A DNA stretch of 64,000 nucleotides from Limnobaculum zhutongyuii (GCF_004295645.1 NZ_CP034752.1:434001-498000), one strand, 5' to 3'. Shown: positions 35,954 through 45,816, counted from the first letter of the stretch. The notes: generated from the letters alone by a model not told the origin. Made by a program: numbers and translations.

Positions 35954-38122
35954 GTGAAAAAGCTATTTTTAGCAGCATGCCTTACCGGATTATTGTGTCA
36001 GCCGGCGCAGGCATCTTTTGATGGTGATGGATGTGATTTCTGGTTAGCGCCGTGCTCTCTTCCTCTGGGTAGTTATCCATTCTTATGGGTAAGTAACGAT
36101 ACCCGTGCAAATTTGCTGTTGCTGGAATCCGATAAGCACCAGTTTGCTTCTCTGTATGCCCCTCTGGCAACTGAGCCGGCTCGTAGCCGTGAGTTACCTT
36201 TTAATATTCCTCGTGTGGCGCCTCCGTCCGGTAGCAATGAGTATGGTTTTGCTATCACCGAAGTTGATATACCGGCGATTAAAAAGTTAGCGGATCAACT
36301 TGGGGTTGATATTAGTTCTCTGGATCTGTCGGATAAGATGCTGTTGGGGGGGCGTGGTCGAATGGTATCGAACACCCCGGCAGCGCTGGCTCAATTTTTC
36401 CAGTTACTGATTGATGATAAACAACTTACGCCGGAACAGCGTAAAGATTTAGCTCATCAGCGAATGAACATCCTGATTAATCCCGAGCTGGCAGATGTTT
36501 CAACCGCCGCTTTCCCGGAAAAATCACATGCTGCCGATTTGCATAATTACTTATTCAGTGCTGCCTATTTTTACAATGGCAACTTTAGTGAGGCCAGTGC
36601 GGGCTTTCAGAATCTGCTAAAGGCGAATCAGCCTTGGGTGGCAGAAGCCGCGACTTACATGCTGTTTCGCGTGGCGCTAAATCAGGCCGTTGAACATGCC
36701 TTAGATGAATATGAAATGTTTGACGTCACCAAAAGCGATAAAAACCTGACTTCGTTGGCCGCTCAAAAAGCGAAGGATTATCTGACTGCTTATCCAACCG
36801 GACGTTATGCCTCATCAACTCAGGATTTATATCGCCGCATTTACTGGTTTGCTGCTGACTGGGATGCACTGGCTAAAAGCTCAGAGCAAGCTCTGGGGCG
36901 GGCAGCAAATATGGAAGCCTTGCAATCTTTAGTTAATGAAGTTGATACCAAATTATTGAGCAGCTATGCATGGCAGGATATCGATAATCAATTCGTTTCC
37001 GCGCCAGAAACACCAATGTTAACCCTGACTCAAACGCTGCGCCGTTTGCGGGAAGGTTATCAGTCTCGTCCGAACGCAGTTTTGGTAACTGAAGCAGAAA
37101 TTAACGGCTATAAGCCAATGTTTGAAAAGGCCGGTATGACCCCGGCATGGAACTATCTGCATAATGCATGGCTGTTTTATTTGCCAAAAGATTACGCCAA
37201 AGTAGAGTCTGCCATTCCCGCGGCCACAACACAGGCGCTGACAGATACCGTAGATTTCAGCCTTCAAGTTTTGTTAGGGCAGGCGTTACAGGCTCAGAAA
37301 AAGTGGCCTCAGGCCGAAGCGCACTGGCGTCATTTTCTGACCTTAAAAACCACCGCGATTCAGCAGCAGTTTCTACAGTTGATGCTGACTAATTCACTGG
37401 CCTATCAGGGAAAACCTGAGCTGGTGTTTGCTGCGGACAGTCCGGTAACTTCGCTTCGTTTCCGTTCTTTAGTGCTAAAAGATGTCGCGAATGCTTCACT
37501 ATTGCGTCAGCAAGTGGCTTCTGGCGTAAATAATGAAGAGCGTATTATTGCACTGCATACGCTACTCACTCGTGATTTGATCACCGGAAATTATTCGGAC
37601 TACCTGAAAGATCGCGCTTTAGGTAAAGATTCAGTATCACCGAAGTTTGATAAAGAGAAGTTGGGTGATGTGAATATCGCGGTATTTGACTGGGACGGCA
37701 GCAATACAGAGAAAGGGTATCATTGTGCATCTCTGGACAAAACAGCTGAAGTACTGGCAAGTCAGCCTAAAGATGGACATGCGCTTAACTGTATGGGGGA
37801 GTTTTTCCGCCTGACAGAAACCCGTGTTGATACTGGCGTGGAGTATGGTTTGCAATGGCAGCTAAACGATGCGCCAGCCATGTTTAAAGGCAAAGCGCAG
37901 AGCCGTTTAACGCGTTATCAGCAAGTGATTGCTAACCCCGCGACAGAACCGGAAGATAAAAGCTACGCCCTGTATCGAGCAATAATGTGTTATGCCCCTT
38001 CGGGTTATAACAGTTGCGATGGACAGGAAATTGACAGTAATGTGCGTAAATCCTGGTTCCAGCAGTTAAAACGTGATTACAAAGGATCGGAGTGGGCAGA
38101 GAAACTCCGTTATTACTGGTGA
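35954..38122 (+). CDS. Exported protein of unknown function (TPR-like)
   Basis: I do not recognise a named family. The 722-residue product starts with a good signal peptide (MKKLFLAACLTGLLCQPAQA, cleavage before SFDG), so it is periplasmic or outer-membrane-associated; no lipobox is seen. The mature part begins with a Cys-containing segment (DGDGCDFWLAPCSLPLG). It then shows helical repeat-like stretches with TPR flavour (YFYNGNFSEASAGFQNLLKA; LGQALQAQKKWPQAEAHW) and has further Cys pairs near the C-terminus. The GTG at 35954 after AGGGAG fits the signal peptide; a TTG three codons upstream is possible. Its stop overlaps the start of the DUF3142 gene, implying joint function. Confidence 0.8.
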   Translation: MKKLFLAACLTGLLCQPAQASFDGDGCDFWLAPCSLPLGSYPFLWVSNDTRANLLLLESDKHQFASLYAPLATEPARSRELPFNIPRVAPPSGSNEYGFAITEVDIPAIKKLADQLGVDISSLDLSDKMLLGGRGRMVSNTPAALAQFFQLLIDDKQLTPEQRKDLAHQRMNILINPELADVSTAAFPEKSHAADLHNYLFSAAYFYNGNFSEASAGFQNLLKANQPWVAEAATYMLFRVALNQAVEHALDEYEMFDVTKSDKNLTSLAAQKAKDYLTAYPTGRYASSTQDLYRRIYWFAADWDALAKSSEQALGRAANMEALQSLVNEVDTKLLSSYAWQDIDNQFVSAPETPMLTLTQTLRRLREGYQSRPNAVLVTEAEINGYKPMFEKAGMTPAWNYLHNAWLFYLPKDYAKVESAIPAATTQALTDTVDFSLQVLLGQALQAQKKWPQAEAHWRHFLTLKTTAIQQQFLQLMLTNSLAYQGKPELVFAADSPVTSLRFRSLVLKDVANASLLRQQVASGVNNEERIIALHTLLTRDLITGNYSDYLKDRALGKDSVSPKFDKEKLGDVNIAVFDWDGSNTEKGYHCASLDKTAEVLASQPKDGHALNCMGEFFRLTETRVDTGVEYGLQWQLNDAPAMFKGKAQSRLTRYQQVIANPATEPEDKSYALYRAIMCYAPSGYNSCDGQEIDSNVRKSWFQQLKRDYKGSEWAEKLRYYW

Positions 38123-38829
38123 TCAAACGCATTCTGCTGGTATTTGGCCTGTTATTGAGCCCGGTTGTTTGTGCGGCTCAAACAGGGGTTGATGCCAGCC
38201 AGTATCAGAAGTTTTGGCTGTGGGCTGGGGTTCGTCCTCAGCCCGTACTGCATCAGATGTCTGAGCTTTATCTCTATCAGGGGGAGATTGTTCGCCAACA
38301 GGGAAAAGCCCGACTGTGGAGTAAAGGGATCCCGGTAAGTCGATTAAAAGCGCCCAAACTCTGGTTATCAATACGGGTTACGACGCTGGATATTCCGGAA
38401 CCAATGCTGGATGCCATGTTAACGTTACGGGAAAAGTGGGTTGCCGCAGGTAATCAGCAGGTTGGTATTCAAATCGATTTTGATGCCGCCAGTTACCAGC
38501 TTGATAAGTACGCAGAGTTCTTAAGCCGGGTACGCAACAAGTTACCCAAAGATTGCCCTTTAAGCGTGACCGGCCTGCTAGACTGGGCGAAAACTGGGAA
38601 TGTGAATCAACTTAATCAACTACCGGTGGATGAGCTGGTGGTGCAAACCTACCAGGGGCGTAAGACTGTCACCAACTATGATGCCTATTTACCTGCACTG
38701 CTTGGTTTAACTATTCCTTTTCGTGTTGGTTTAGTTCAGCATGGCGAATGGGATAAACAGTGGCAACAGCGGCTATCGCAGTCGCCTTACTATGGTGGTG
38801 AGGTGGTTTTTTTGTTGAATCCGGGCTGA
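38119..38829 (+). CDS. DUF3142-like exported protein
   Basis: The 236-residue product starts at a GTG overlapping the previous stop (GTGA), a sign of translational coupling. It has a signal peptide (MIKRILLVFGLLLSPVVCAA). The body resembles DUF3142 proteins, which look like TIM-barrel or glycoside-hydrolase relatives: FWLWAGVRPQPVL, LYLYQGEIV, VGIQIDFDAASYQLDKYAEFL, LSVTGLLDWA and VDELVVQTYQGR. No catalytic function is established for this family. It probably acts with the upstream 722-residue exported protein in the cell envelope. Confidence 0.75.
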   Translation: MIKRILLVFGLLLSPVVCAAQTGVDASQYQKFWLWAGVRPQPVLHQMSELYLYQGEIVRQQGKARLWSKGIPVSRLKAPKLWLSIRVTTLDIPEPMLDAMLTLREKWVAAGNQQVGIQIDFDAASYQLDKYAEFLSRVRNKLPKDCPLSVTGLLDWAKTGNVNQLNQLPVDELVVQTYQGRKTVTNYDAYLPALLGLTIPFRVGLVQHGEWDKQWQQRLSQSPYYGGEVVFLLNPG

Positions 38830-38845
38830 TGGCTTTATATTGATA

Positions 38846-38878
38846 ATATACCCTGCTTAGAAAACAGGGCATATGTTT
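38846..38878. terminator. Hairpin between convergent DUF3142 and metalloprotease-autotransporter genes
   Basis: ATATA-CCCTG (38846-38855) pairs with CAGGG-C-ATAT (38865-38874) with one mismatch, followed by GTTTAA. It is placed between two converging genes and could serve both. Confidence 0.5.
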
Positions 38879-38895
38879 AACAGATATATTAGGGC

Positions 38896-41800
38896 TTAAA
38901 AACGCCAGTTTACTGCCGCATTCCCCGATACAGAGTTATAGCCAGAGCGGAACAGATCGCTGGATACACCAACGTTAACCGTTACGTCTTTATTAATCTG
39001 ATAGCTCAGATTTCCCTGAACCCCTGCGGAGTCACGACTGGCGATCCGGTTCTTACTGCTAAATGAAACGTTGTCATATCCGCTGAAATTAGTATTTTGC
39101 ACCAAATCAGTATCCAGATATTCATGGTTCCAGGTTAGCTGTACGCTGGCTTTAATTCCCTGGCCCGTTGCCCGTGATAGATCCAGTGTGCTGCCAATAC
39201 CGATACTGGAACGCAAGGAATTAACGTTTTTAGCATCCAGCTCCAGACAGGCGCTGCCACAGCCGTTTTCATTAATATCAGGATGAGATAACACCGTATA
39301 GTTCAATGCGGCAACAGGTCCGGCACTCAGTTCTGGCGTTAGTTTCCAGTTGTAGCCACCGCCAGCCATCAGTGAGCCACTCAGACCGGTCCAGTCAGAC
39401 TGATTATTGGTACGATAGTTCCCAATTCTGACGCTGTGATCCATAGAGCCATCTTCAATACCAATACGTCCGTTACCAAACAGATACAAACCTGCCATTG
39501 GGTCTTGGGTGTAACGAGTATGCAGACCTAAATTAAAGGCAGTAGTTTTCCCGGTACCGTTCTCCGGCGATTTAACTTTTACCGTTTGACCGCTAACCGC
39601 GCCGTGGAATCCTAATGTCCAGTCATGGTCTGCTTCATAGGGTTTCTCAGCTCCGAAGATAACGCCGTAGCTGGAAGCGTTATATCCCACGCGATTACCC
39701 TGGCGGTCTTGCCAGAAGCCTCCGCCAAACGGGATAGCAAAAGCTCGTGGGCCGGTTTCTGATAAATCAGAAGTTGAAGTATTTTGCGTGCTGATAATAT
39801 CTGCAATTTGCTGTTCACGGTTTAGTGAGCTGGCAAACATCGCGCTGTAATTCGCCGGAGAAAGCTGATTTAGCACATTGGCGATCGTGGTGCTATTGGC
39901 AAAGTCCAGTGTGCTAAATAGGGGGTGTAAATCAGACTGAGCATTCATGACGATCTGGTCTAATGCGCGACCAACCCGCCGGGCGTTGTCATCTAAAGCA
40001 TACTGGCTATAGGCATTGTTATCCCGCAGCATGGATAACTGATACAGGCCGTTACCCTGAGGAGTAATCTGTAATTTCAACGTTGCTGATTCAATTTGAC
40101 TATTGGTTTCGCTAAATTCTCCAACGGTTGAACCAAAGCTCAACATATCGCGGGTATCCTGTGTCCAGCCAGTTGGGTACCAGCCTGCCTGAGGGACAAA
40201 GGTTAACTGACCATTCAAGTCGGCTGTGCCGCTAACGGTAAAGATATCGCCGGAACCATCGCTGGCAATTTCCAGCAACAGTCGTCCATCCTGACCCTGT
40301 TGGTAGTTGCCCTGTATATCGATTCTGCCCATTGAGTTACCCGGAGCAATAACACCGTGGTTGTTGAATAATCCGTTACCGTTAAGCGTATATTGGCTGT
40401 TACCGCCCAGTCTGGCACCTGAAGCGACATTAACACTATAGAGTTGATGAGTTCCATTGAGAGAGGTTTGTCCTCCTGACAGCTCTAATGCCAGATTGTT
40501 GATACCTTCAATATTATTGTCATAACGCAAATTGAAGTTGGTATTAGCGTCATCGGTTGCCCGACCATTAGCATCAGCTAATTTACCAAAAGTGAGTTGG
40601 GTCAGGCGCTGCTGCCCGTTGTCATCTTTTTGGTTATAGTCAGAATAGATAGCGCCCTCCAGACGTGCACCACTTAATATATTGATGTTGTTAACTAATG
40701 CATTTGGTGCAATATAAATGGCGGCATCTGTTCCTGCCAGACGACCACTGATATCAACATTGTCTACCAGTGCTCCCTTTAACTCCGGTAGTAACTCAGC
40801 ATCTTCGGCATCAACAAAGCGGATAAAAGAACCACGATATTCTGCTGTGTTACCCAGCAGGTTATTACCAAAATCAAAGATAGCGGCAATCCCCATTTCC
40901 CCATTTGCCTGAATATCCCCCTGATGAATAAAGTTGTGATCTTTTCCATAGGTAAACATGACGCCGCGGCCATTGAGCCCATCGGCGTAAACACGGGTAC
41001 CAGGTTCAATGATCAGGGTATTGTTTTCCCCATCGACTCGGATACCGGCTGCTCCCGCACCGGAAGTCAGAATGTCAGCAGCCTGATGCAGTTGGTTATG
41101 ACTGCCGTAAATATGCAGCCCTAATCCGAGAGTGGAATTATTGTATTGATCCGAAAGGTAAGTTTGTCCGGCTGCATCCCATAATGAATAGCCGCGTTGG
41201 TTGATAATGGTTTGATTATCACCATAGACCGAGAAACCAAAGAAATTGCGGCGGTCAATTTGATATCCCATATCCTGCAATACCGCCAATTCAGCCTCCA
41301 TAAAGGTGGTGTAATTGCGGTAGTTTTGATGGCTCATCAAACTGTTTTTTAATTCGATATGGCTCATGTAATCAGTATCAAGTTTGCCGTCTTCTGCCAT
41401 GATTTTTACCGGAACGCCCGGCATTGAACCAACCAGTACTTCACAAACATATTGTCCAGTGAAATAGCCTTTATCCTTGCGTACATCAAAAGCCTTATCT
41501 GAGTAAGGGTTCTCACATTCTGAACATAAAATGGCCTGTTCTGGCTGCATAGAACGACCATTATCATCGCGCAGGTGCTCGGCCCAACTGCCATAAGTAT
41601 TTGATGAATAGGGTTTGTTATCCTGGGTTGAGCTGCTGTCGCTGTTATTAGCGTCTGGGGTAGCAGGAGTACTCGCCGTGTCAGATGCAGGTGCTGAAGG
41701 AGTATCTACTGTGGTTTCTTCATCTTCTTCGCTGTCTTCATCTTCATCTTCATTGAGTAGCGTGTTTTGTCCTGTGATGTTGCTGTTAATACCTAAACCA

Positions 41801-42327
41801 TGGGCTAACTCATGAAGTGCGATGCCAAAAGTGTCTGCCTGAGTGGTGGATCGCGGCAATAATGAAGGAACATAGGCAAGCGTATCATAATCCATTTTGC
41901 CCAGAGTCAGTTGAGCATGGGAACCTAATGGTAATGGGCCGGGATTCTGGCCAAGCAATGCAGCCTGTAATTCAGTGAGGCTCAATTGACCCTGATGTAC
42001 AAATTCGCCGCCACCAACGGCATTTTCATCATCAAATGTGGTGATGTGAATCAGAGCGGGTAGTTGTCCGGGACCAGGATTAATTACTTCAGCCCAATAA
42101 TCGATGCTGTTAAGAACTTTTGCTTTTTGTTGGGTGTCGAGGGTCCAGGTTGAAGGACTGACAGGTTCTGCATCAGGATGCGCTTCAGGTGCTTCACCCT
42201 GATTAAAGAATGTAACCTGAAATACAGATGCACCCTGTGGGTTAGTAATTTGGTAGCTGTCAGCCGCTTGTATTGGGGAACCAAACATCAATATGGGCAG
42301 AGACAAGGGTATTATCAGATTTTTCAT
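38896..42327 (-). CDS. Autotransporter with HExxH metalloprotease-like passenger
   Basis: The 1,143-residue product has a signal peptide ending near SPIQAA (21-22). The passenger opens with a domain carrying the zinc-protease signature HELAHGLGINS (His172, Glu173, His176). The eleventh position, a zinc ligand in metzincins, is Ser here. A highly acidic low-complexity insert (about 193-208) follows, then Ser/Thr/Pro-rich linker, and a segment NSLMSHQNYRNYTTFMEAELAVLQDMGY that may hold a Met-turn. A beta-helical region and a C-terminal autotransporter barrel (about 870-1143) end in NAAVNWRF. It is likely a surface-anchored or released protease, but activity is uncertain because the third ligand is not evident. 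Confidence 0.85.
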   Translation of the reverse strand: MKNLIIPLSLPILMFGSPIQAADSYQITNPQGASVFQVTFFNQGEAPEAHPDAEPVSPSTWTLDTQQKAKVLNSIDYWAEVINPGPGQLPALIHITTFDDENAVGGGEFVHQGQLSLTELQAALLGQNPGPLPLGSHAQLTLGKMDYDTLAYVPSLLPRSTTQADTFGIALHELAHGLGINSNITGQNTLLNEDEDEDSEEDEETTVDTPSAPASDTASTPATPDANNSDSSSTQDNKPYSSNTYGSWAEHLRDDNGRSMQPEQAILCSECENPYSDKAFDVRKDKGYFTGQYVCEVLVGSMPGVPVKIMAEDGKLDTDYMSHIELKNSLMSHQNYRNYTTFMEAELAVLQDMGYQIDRRNFFGFSVYGDNQTIINQRGYSLWDAAGQTYLSDQYNNSTLGLGLHIYGSHNQLHQAADILTSGAGAAGIRVDGENNTLIIEPGTRVYADGLNGRGVMFTYGKDHNFIHQGDIQANGEMGIAAIFDFGNNLLGNTAEYRGSFIRFVDAEDAELLPELKGALVDNVDISGRLAGTDAAIYIAPNALVNNINILSGARLEGAIYSDYNQKDDNGQQRLTQLTFGKLADANGRATDDANTNFNLRYDNNIEGINNLALELSGGQTSLNGTHQLYSVNVASGARLGGNSQYTLNGNGLFNNHGVIAPGNSMGRIDIQGNYQQGQDGRLLLEIASDGSGDIFTVSGTADLNGQLTFVPQAGWYPTGWTQDTRDMLSFGSTVGEFSETNSQIESATLKLQITPQGNGLYQLSMLRDNNAYSQYALDDNARRVGRALDQIVMNAQSDLHPLFSTLDFANSTTIANVLNQLSPANYSAMFASSLNREQQIADIISTQNTSTSDLSETGPRAFAIPFGGGFWQDRQGNRVGYNASSYGVIFGAEKPYEADHDWTLGFHGAVSGQTVKVKSPENGTGKTTAFNLGLHTRYTQDPMAGLYLFGNGRIGIEDGSMDHSVRIGNYRTNNQSDWTGLSGSLMAGGGYNWKLTPELSAGPVAALNYTVLSHPDINENGCGSACLELDAKNVNSLRSSIGIGSTLDLSRATGQGIKASVQLTWNHEYLDTDLVQNTNFSGYDNVSFSSKNRIASRDSAGVQGNLSYQINKDVTVNVGVSSDLFRSGYNSVSGNAAVNWRF

Positions 42328-42580
42328 CTACATTCCTTTGTATTAAATAATAAATATTATGAATAATTATCTTTAAAACTATTTATGTATGACAAACATG
42401 AAAAAAGTTTAAAGATTAAAAAAACCTTACAATGAAACTATTTTCCATGAAATAGTTACAGATTGTTTTTTGATAGGTTCAAATTAACACTTTGTATAAT
42501 ATTTTATTGTTTGTATACTAAATAGGAGGTATAAAAGAGTCTGTTCTAATCCAAATTTGCCTTATCCCCGGAGGGCGCCG

Positions 42581-43717
42581 ATGAAAAAAGTGATACCCGA
42601 ATATATCGACCACCGTAATGGACTGAATTATCAAATAGATGAGCTGCGCTGGTGTTCAGAAAAGAAAGCACCGTTGATGATTACACCCTTACCCGGAATT
42701 ACCCGCGATGAAATTGACAGCCGCCATCGTTCACTCTGGCGTTATCAGGCGGCATTGCCCGTCATTATCAACAATCCAGTTTCTCTGGGGGAAGGCTGTA
42801 CCCCACTGGTTGGTAAGCGCTGGAACAATGCTGATGTACTGTTCAAATTAGAGTGGTTTAATCCAACCAGCAGTTTTAAAGATCGCGGTGCAGCGGTGAT
42901 GGTTTCCTATCTGGCCCAGCTAGGTGTGAAAGCGCTGATTGAAGACAGTTCCGGCAACGGCGGGGCAGCTATTGCTGCTTCCTGTGCCGCTGCCGGGATT
43001 AAAGCGCGCATATTGGCTCCGGAATCAACCTCTCCGGCTAAGTTATTACAAAGCCGTGCTTTTGGTGCCGAGGTTCAATTAGTGCCAGGCTCCCGTCAGG
43101 ATACGGAAAATGAAGCACTGCGGCAGTCAGAATCTACATTTTACGCCAGTCACAACTGGCATCCCTTCTTTCTGCAAGGAACTAAATCACTGGCCTATGA
43201 GATATGGGAAGATTTAGGTTTTAAAGCGCCTGATAACATTATTATTCCTACCGGTGCCGGCAGTAACGTCTTAGGCTGCGATATTGGTTTTAGTGAGCTG
43301 TTAGCGGCGGGTCAAATTAATAAACTGCCTAAGCTGCTGATTGCACAACCGACAAACTGTGCGCCAATAGATGCCACCTTTCAGGCCGGCGCTACAGAGT
43401 TAGTACCCACAAAATATGCAGCAACCATTGCAGAAGGCACCGCTATTCGAAGTCCGGTACGTTTGAAAGAACTGTTAGAGGCTATTCGTCGTTCTGGCGG
43501 CAATACTGCGGCGATAACGGAAGAACAGATTACTCAGGCAGTGATAAAGCTTACTTCAATGGGACTTTATGCTGAACCAACCAGCGCAACCGCCGCCGCA
43601 GCTATTGATGAATTTATGCGGCGCGGCGTTATTAAGCCAGGTGAAACAACGGTGGTGATTCTGACCGGTTCTGGCCTGAAGGCTTCTGGTGGCATGAGTG
43701 ATATTTTTGCCGGATAA
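42581..43717 (+). CDS. Threonine synthase-like PLP-dependent enzyme
   Basis: This 378-residue fold-type II PLP enzyme has the PLP-lysine motif WFNPTSSFKDRGA, a phosphate-binding loop SSGNGGAAIA, the TGAGSN loop, and the C-terminal AEPTSATAAAA and ILTGSGLK signatures, all like ThrC or related lyases. E. coli-type threonine synthase is larger, so this is the short form often acting as a lyase, dehydratase or paralogue in amino-acid catabolism; the substrate is unknown. The ATG at 42581 follows CCGGAGG. A RidA gene begins 12 bp after its stop, consistent with an enzyme that releases reactive enamine/imine products. A possible promoter (TTGTAT, 16 bp, TATACT) ends at 42519. Confidence 0.85.
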   Translation: MKKVIPEYIDHRNGLNYQIDELRWCSEKKAPLMITPLPGITRDEIDSRHRSLWRYQAALPVIINNPVSLGEGCTPLVGKRWNNADVLFKLEWFNPTSSFKDRGAAVMVSYLAQLGVKALIEDSSGNGGAAIAASCAAAGIKARILAPESTSPAKLLQSRAFGAEVQLVPGSRQDTENEALRQSESTFYASHNWHPFFLQGTKSLAYEIWEDLGFKAPDNIIIPTGAGSNVLGCDIGFSELLAAGQINKLPKLLIAQPTNCAPIDATFQAGATELVPTKYAATIAEGTAIRSPVRLKELLEAIRRSGGNTAAITEEQITQAVIKLTSMGLYAEPTSATAAAAIDEFMRRGVIKPGETTVVILTGSGLKASGGMSDIFAG

Positions 43718-43729
43718 GGGGAAGTGAAT

Positions 43730-44131
43730 ATGAACGTTTCTGATAGCGAGAACAAGATCGTGAATGTGAACAGCCCTGAATTATCGAAACCCGGCGGCCA
43801 CTACTCTCACGCCTGTATCTGCAATGGCATGGTCTATCTTTCAGGACAGTTACCTGTTGATGCTCAGGGCCTGGCTCTGGCAGACCGACCATTTGAACAA
43901 CAGGTAAAGCAAGTCTTGTTTAATATTGAAGCCAGTCTGAAAGCCTCCGGCAGTAATAAAAGCAAGCTGGTTCAGGTGCGCATTTTTATTGTTGATATGG
44001 AAATGTGGCCGGCATTTAATCGCCTGTATGCCGAATGGATTGGCGACCATCGCCCCGCCAGAATTGTTGCCGGAGTTTCTTGCCTGCATTTCGGTTCTGC
44101 CCTTGAAATCGAGGCTATTGCACAGGCTTGA
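43730..44131 (+). CDS. RidA-family reactive imine deaminase-like protein
   Basis: RidA proteins hydrolyse reactive enamines/imines formed by PLP enzymes. The 133-residue product has the core YSHACICNGMVYLSGQLPVDAQG and the C-terminal motif RPARIVAGVSCLHFGSALEIEAIA, which keeps the Arg and Glu needed for catalysis. The ATG at 43730 follows AAGGGGA; a GTG two codons upstream is less well placed. It is tightly linked to the PLP enzyme before it, so it most likely clears that enzyme's product. It belongs to a RidA subgroup distinct from housekeeping RidA. Confidence 0.88.
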   Translation: MNVSDSENKIVNVNSPELSKPGGHYSHACICNGMVYLSGQLPVDAQGLALADRPFEQQVKQVLFNIEASLKASGSNKSKLVQVRIFIVDMEMWPAFNRLYAEWIGDHRPARIVAGVSCLHFGSALEIEAIAQA

Positions 44132-44184
44132 ACCAGTTTAACTTCAAGAGATTCAGTTTATTACTAATCAGATGCTGAATCTCC

Positions 44185-44213
44185 TTGAAGTTCCCCCGCC
44201 ATAAACGTACAAT
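44185..44213 (+). promoter_or_regulatory. Sigma-70 promoter of the rpsF operon
   Basis: TTGAAG (44185-44190) and TACAAT (44208-44213) are separated by exactly 17 bp and lie about 100 bp before rpsF, as expected for this ribosomal-protein operon. Confidence 0.75.
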
Positions 44214-44252
44214 TCAGCGTCATTTTTTCAGCCGTACACATAAACACGTTCC

Positions 44253-44310
44253 TTGCTTCCATGGGCCACGGCTGACCCTGACAGGAGGCTGAATAATCCG
44301 TAAGGAGCAA
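44253..44310 (+). promoter_or_regulatory. S6:S18 autoregulatory leader of rpsF
   Basis: TTGCTTCC (44253-44260) can pair with GGAGCAA (44304-44310), which contains the rpsF ribosome-binding site, enclosing CATGGGCCACGGCTGACCC and the GAATAATCCG segment. The arrangement and bases closely match the E. coli rpsF leader, where the S6-S18 complex binds and represses translation. Confidence 0.75.
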
Positions 44311-44313
44311 TTG

Positions 44314-44715
44314 ATGCGTCATTACGAAATCGTCTTTATGGTCCATCCCGACCAAAGCGAACAAGTTCCAGGTATGATCGAACGTTACACCGGTGCGATC
44401 AAAACTGCAGGTGGTGAAATTCACCGTTTAGAAGATTGGGGTCGTCGTCAACTGGCTTACCCAATTAACAAACTGCATAAAGCTCACTACGTTCTGCTGA
44501 ACGTTGAAGCACCGCAGGAAGCGATCGATGAGCTGGAAACTAACTTCCGCTTCAACGATGCCGTTATCCGTAGCATGGTAATGCGTACTAAGCATGCCGT
44601 AACTGAAGCCTCTCCAATGGTTAAAGCAAAAGACGAACGTCGCGAGCGTCGTGAAGATTTTGCTGAAGAGCTAATGGATGATGACTCAGATGATGCTGAG
44701 GATTCTGAAGAGTAA
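44314..44715 (+). CDS. rpsF: 30S ribosomal protein S6
   Basis: S6 binds 16S rRNA together with S18 in the platform of the small subunit. The 133-residue product begins MRHYEIVFMVHPDQSEQVPG and includes EDWGRRQLAYPINKLHKAHYVL, near identical to E. coli. The acidic C-terminal tail (DDDSDDAEDSEE) is the region that RimK extends with glutamates in E. coli. ATG at 44314 follows AAGGAG. It heads the rpsF-priB-rpsR-rplI operon. Confidence 0.98.
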   Translation: MRHYEIVFMVHPDQSEQVPGMIERYTGAIKTAGGEIHRLEDWGRRQLAYPINKLHKAHYVLLNVEAPQEAIDELETNFRFNDAVIRSMVMRTKHAVTEASPMVKAKDERRERREDFAEELMDDDSDDAEDSEE

Positions 44716-44721
44716 TTGCCG

Positions 44722-45274
<553 letters not shown>

Positions 45275-45310
45275 TCGGCAACGATCCACGAACTTAAAGA
45301 GGATACGGTA

Positions 45311-45763
45311 ATGCAAGTTATTCTGCTTGATAAAGTAGCTAACCTGGGCAGCCTGGGTGATCAAGTTAATGTTAAATCGGGCTATGCTCGTAACTATCTG
45401 GTACCGCAAGGTAAAGCGGTTCCGGCAACCAAGAAAAACGTTGAGTTTTTCGAAGCTCGTCGTGCTGAGTTAGAAGCCAAACTGGCTGAAACTCTGGCAG
45501 CTGCAGAAGCTCGTGCCGCTAAGATCTCTGGTCTGGGCAGCGTGACTATCGCTTCTAAAGCGGGTGACGAAGGTAAACTGTTCGGTTCTATCGGTACTCG
45601 TGACATCGCTGATGCAGTAACTGCAGCTGGCGTTGAAGTGGCCAAGAGCGAAGTTCGTCTGCCAGAAGGCGTTTTACGCAATCTGGGTGAGTTCGAAGTT
45701 AGCTTCCAGGTTCACAGCGAAGTATTTGCTAAACTGAACGTTATCGTGGTTGCTGAAGACTAA
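45311..45763 (+). CDS. rplI: 50S ribosomal protein L9
   Basis: L9 is an elongated 50S protein binding near the L1 stalk, with two globular domains joined by a long helix. The N-terminal domain starts MQVILLDKVANLGSLGDQVNVKSGYARNYLVPQGKA. The helix is Ala/Glu-rich, and the C-terminal domain contains GKLFGSIGTRDIADAV. The length is 150 residues, one more than E. coli. A GAGG ribosome site precedes the ATG, and a strong terminator follows. Confidence 0.98.
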   Translation: MQVILLDKVANLGSLGDQVNVKSGYARNYLVPQGKAVPATKKNVEFFEARRAELEAKLAETLAAAEARAAKISGLGSVTIASKAGDEGKLFGSIGTRDIADAVTAAGVEVAKSEVRLPEGVLRNLGEFEVSFQVHSEVFAKLNVIVVAED

Positions 45764-45786
45764 TATTTAGTTTTCTTACCATGTTT

Positions 45787-45816
45787 AAAACGCCGGCTTT
45801 TGCCGGCGTTTTGCTT
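45787..45816 (+). terminator. Intrinsic terminator after rplI
   Basis: AAAACGCCGGC (45787-45797) and GCCGGCGTTTT (45802-45812) form a perfect stem around TTTT, ending in a T-rich run. It lies 24 bp after the L9 stop. Confidence 0.93.
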
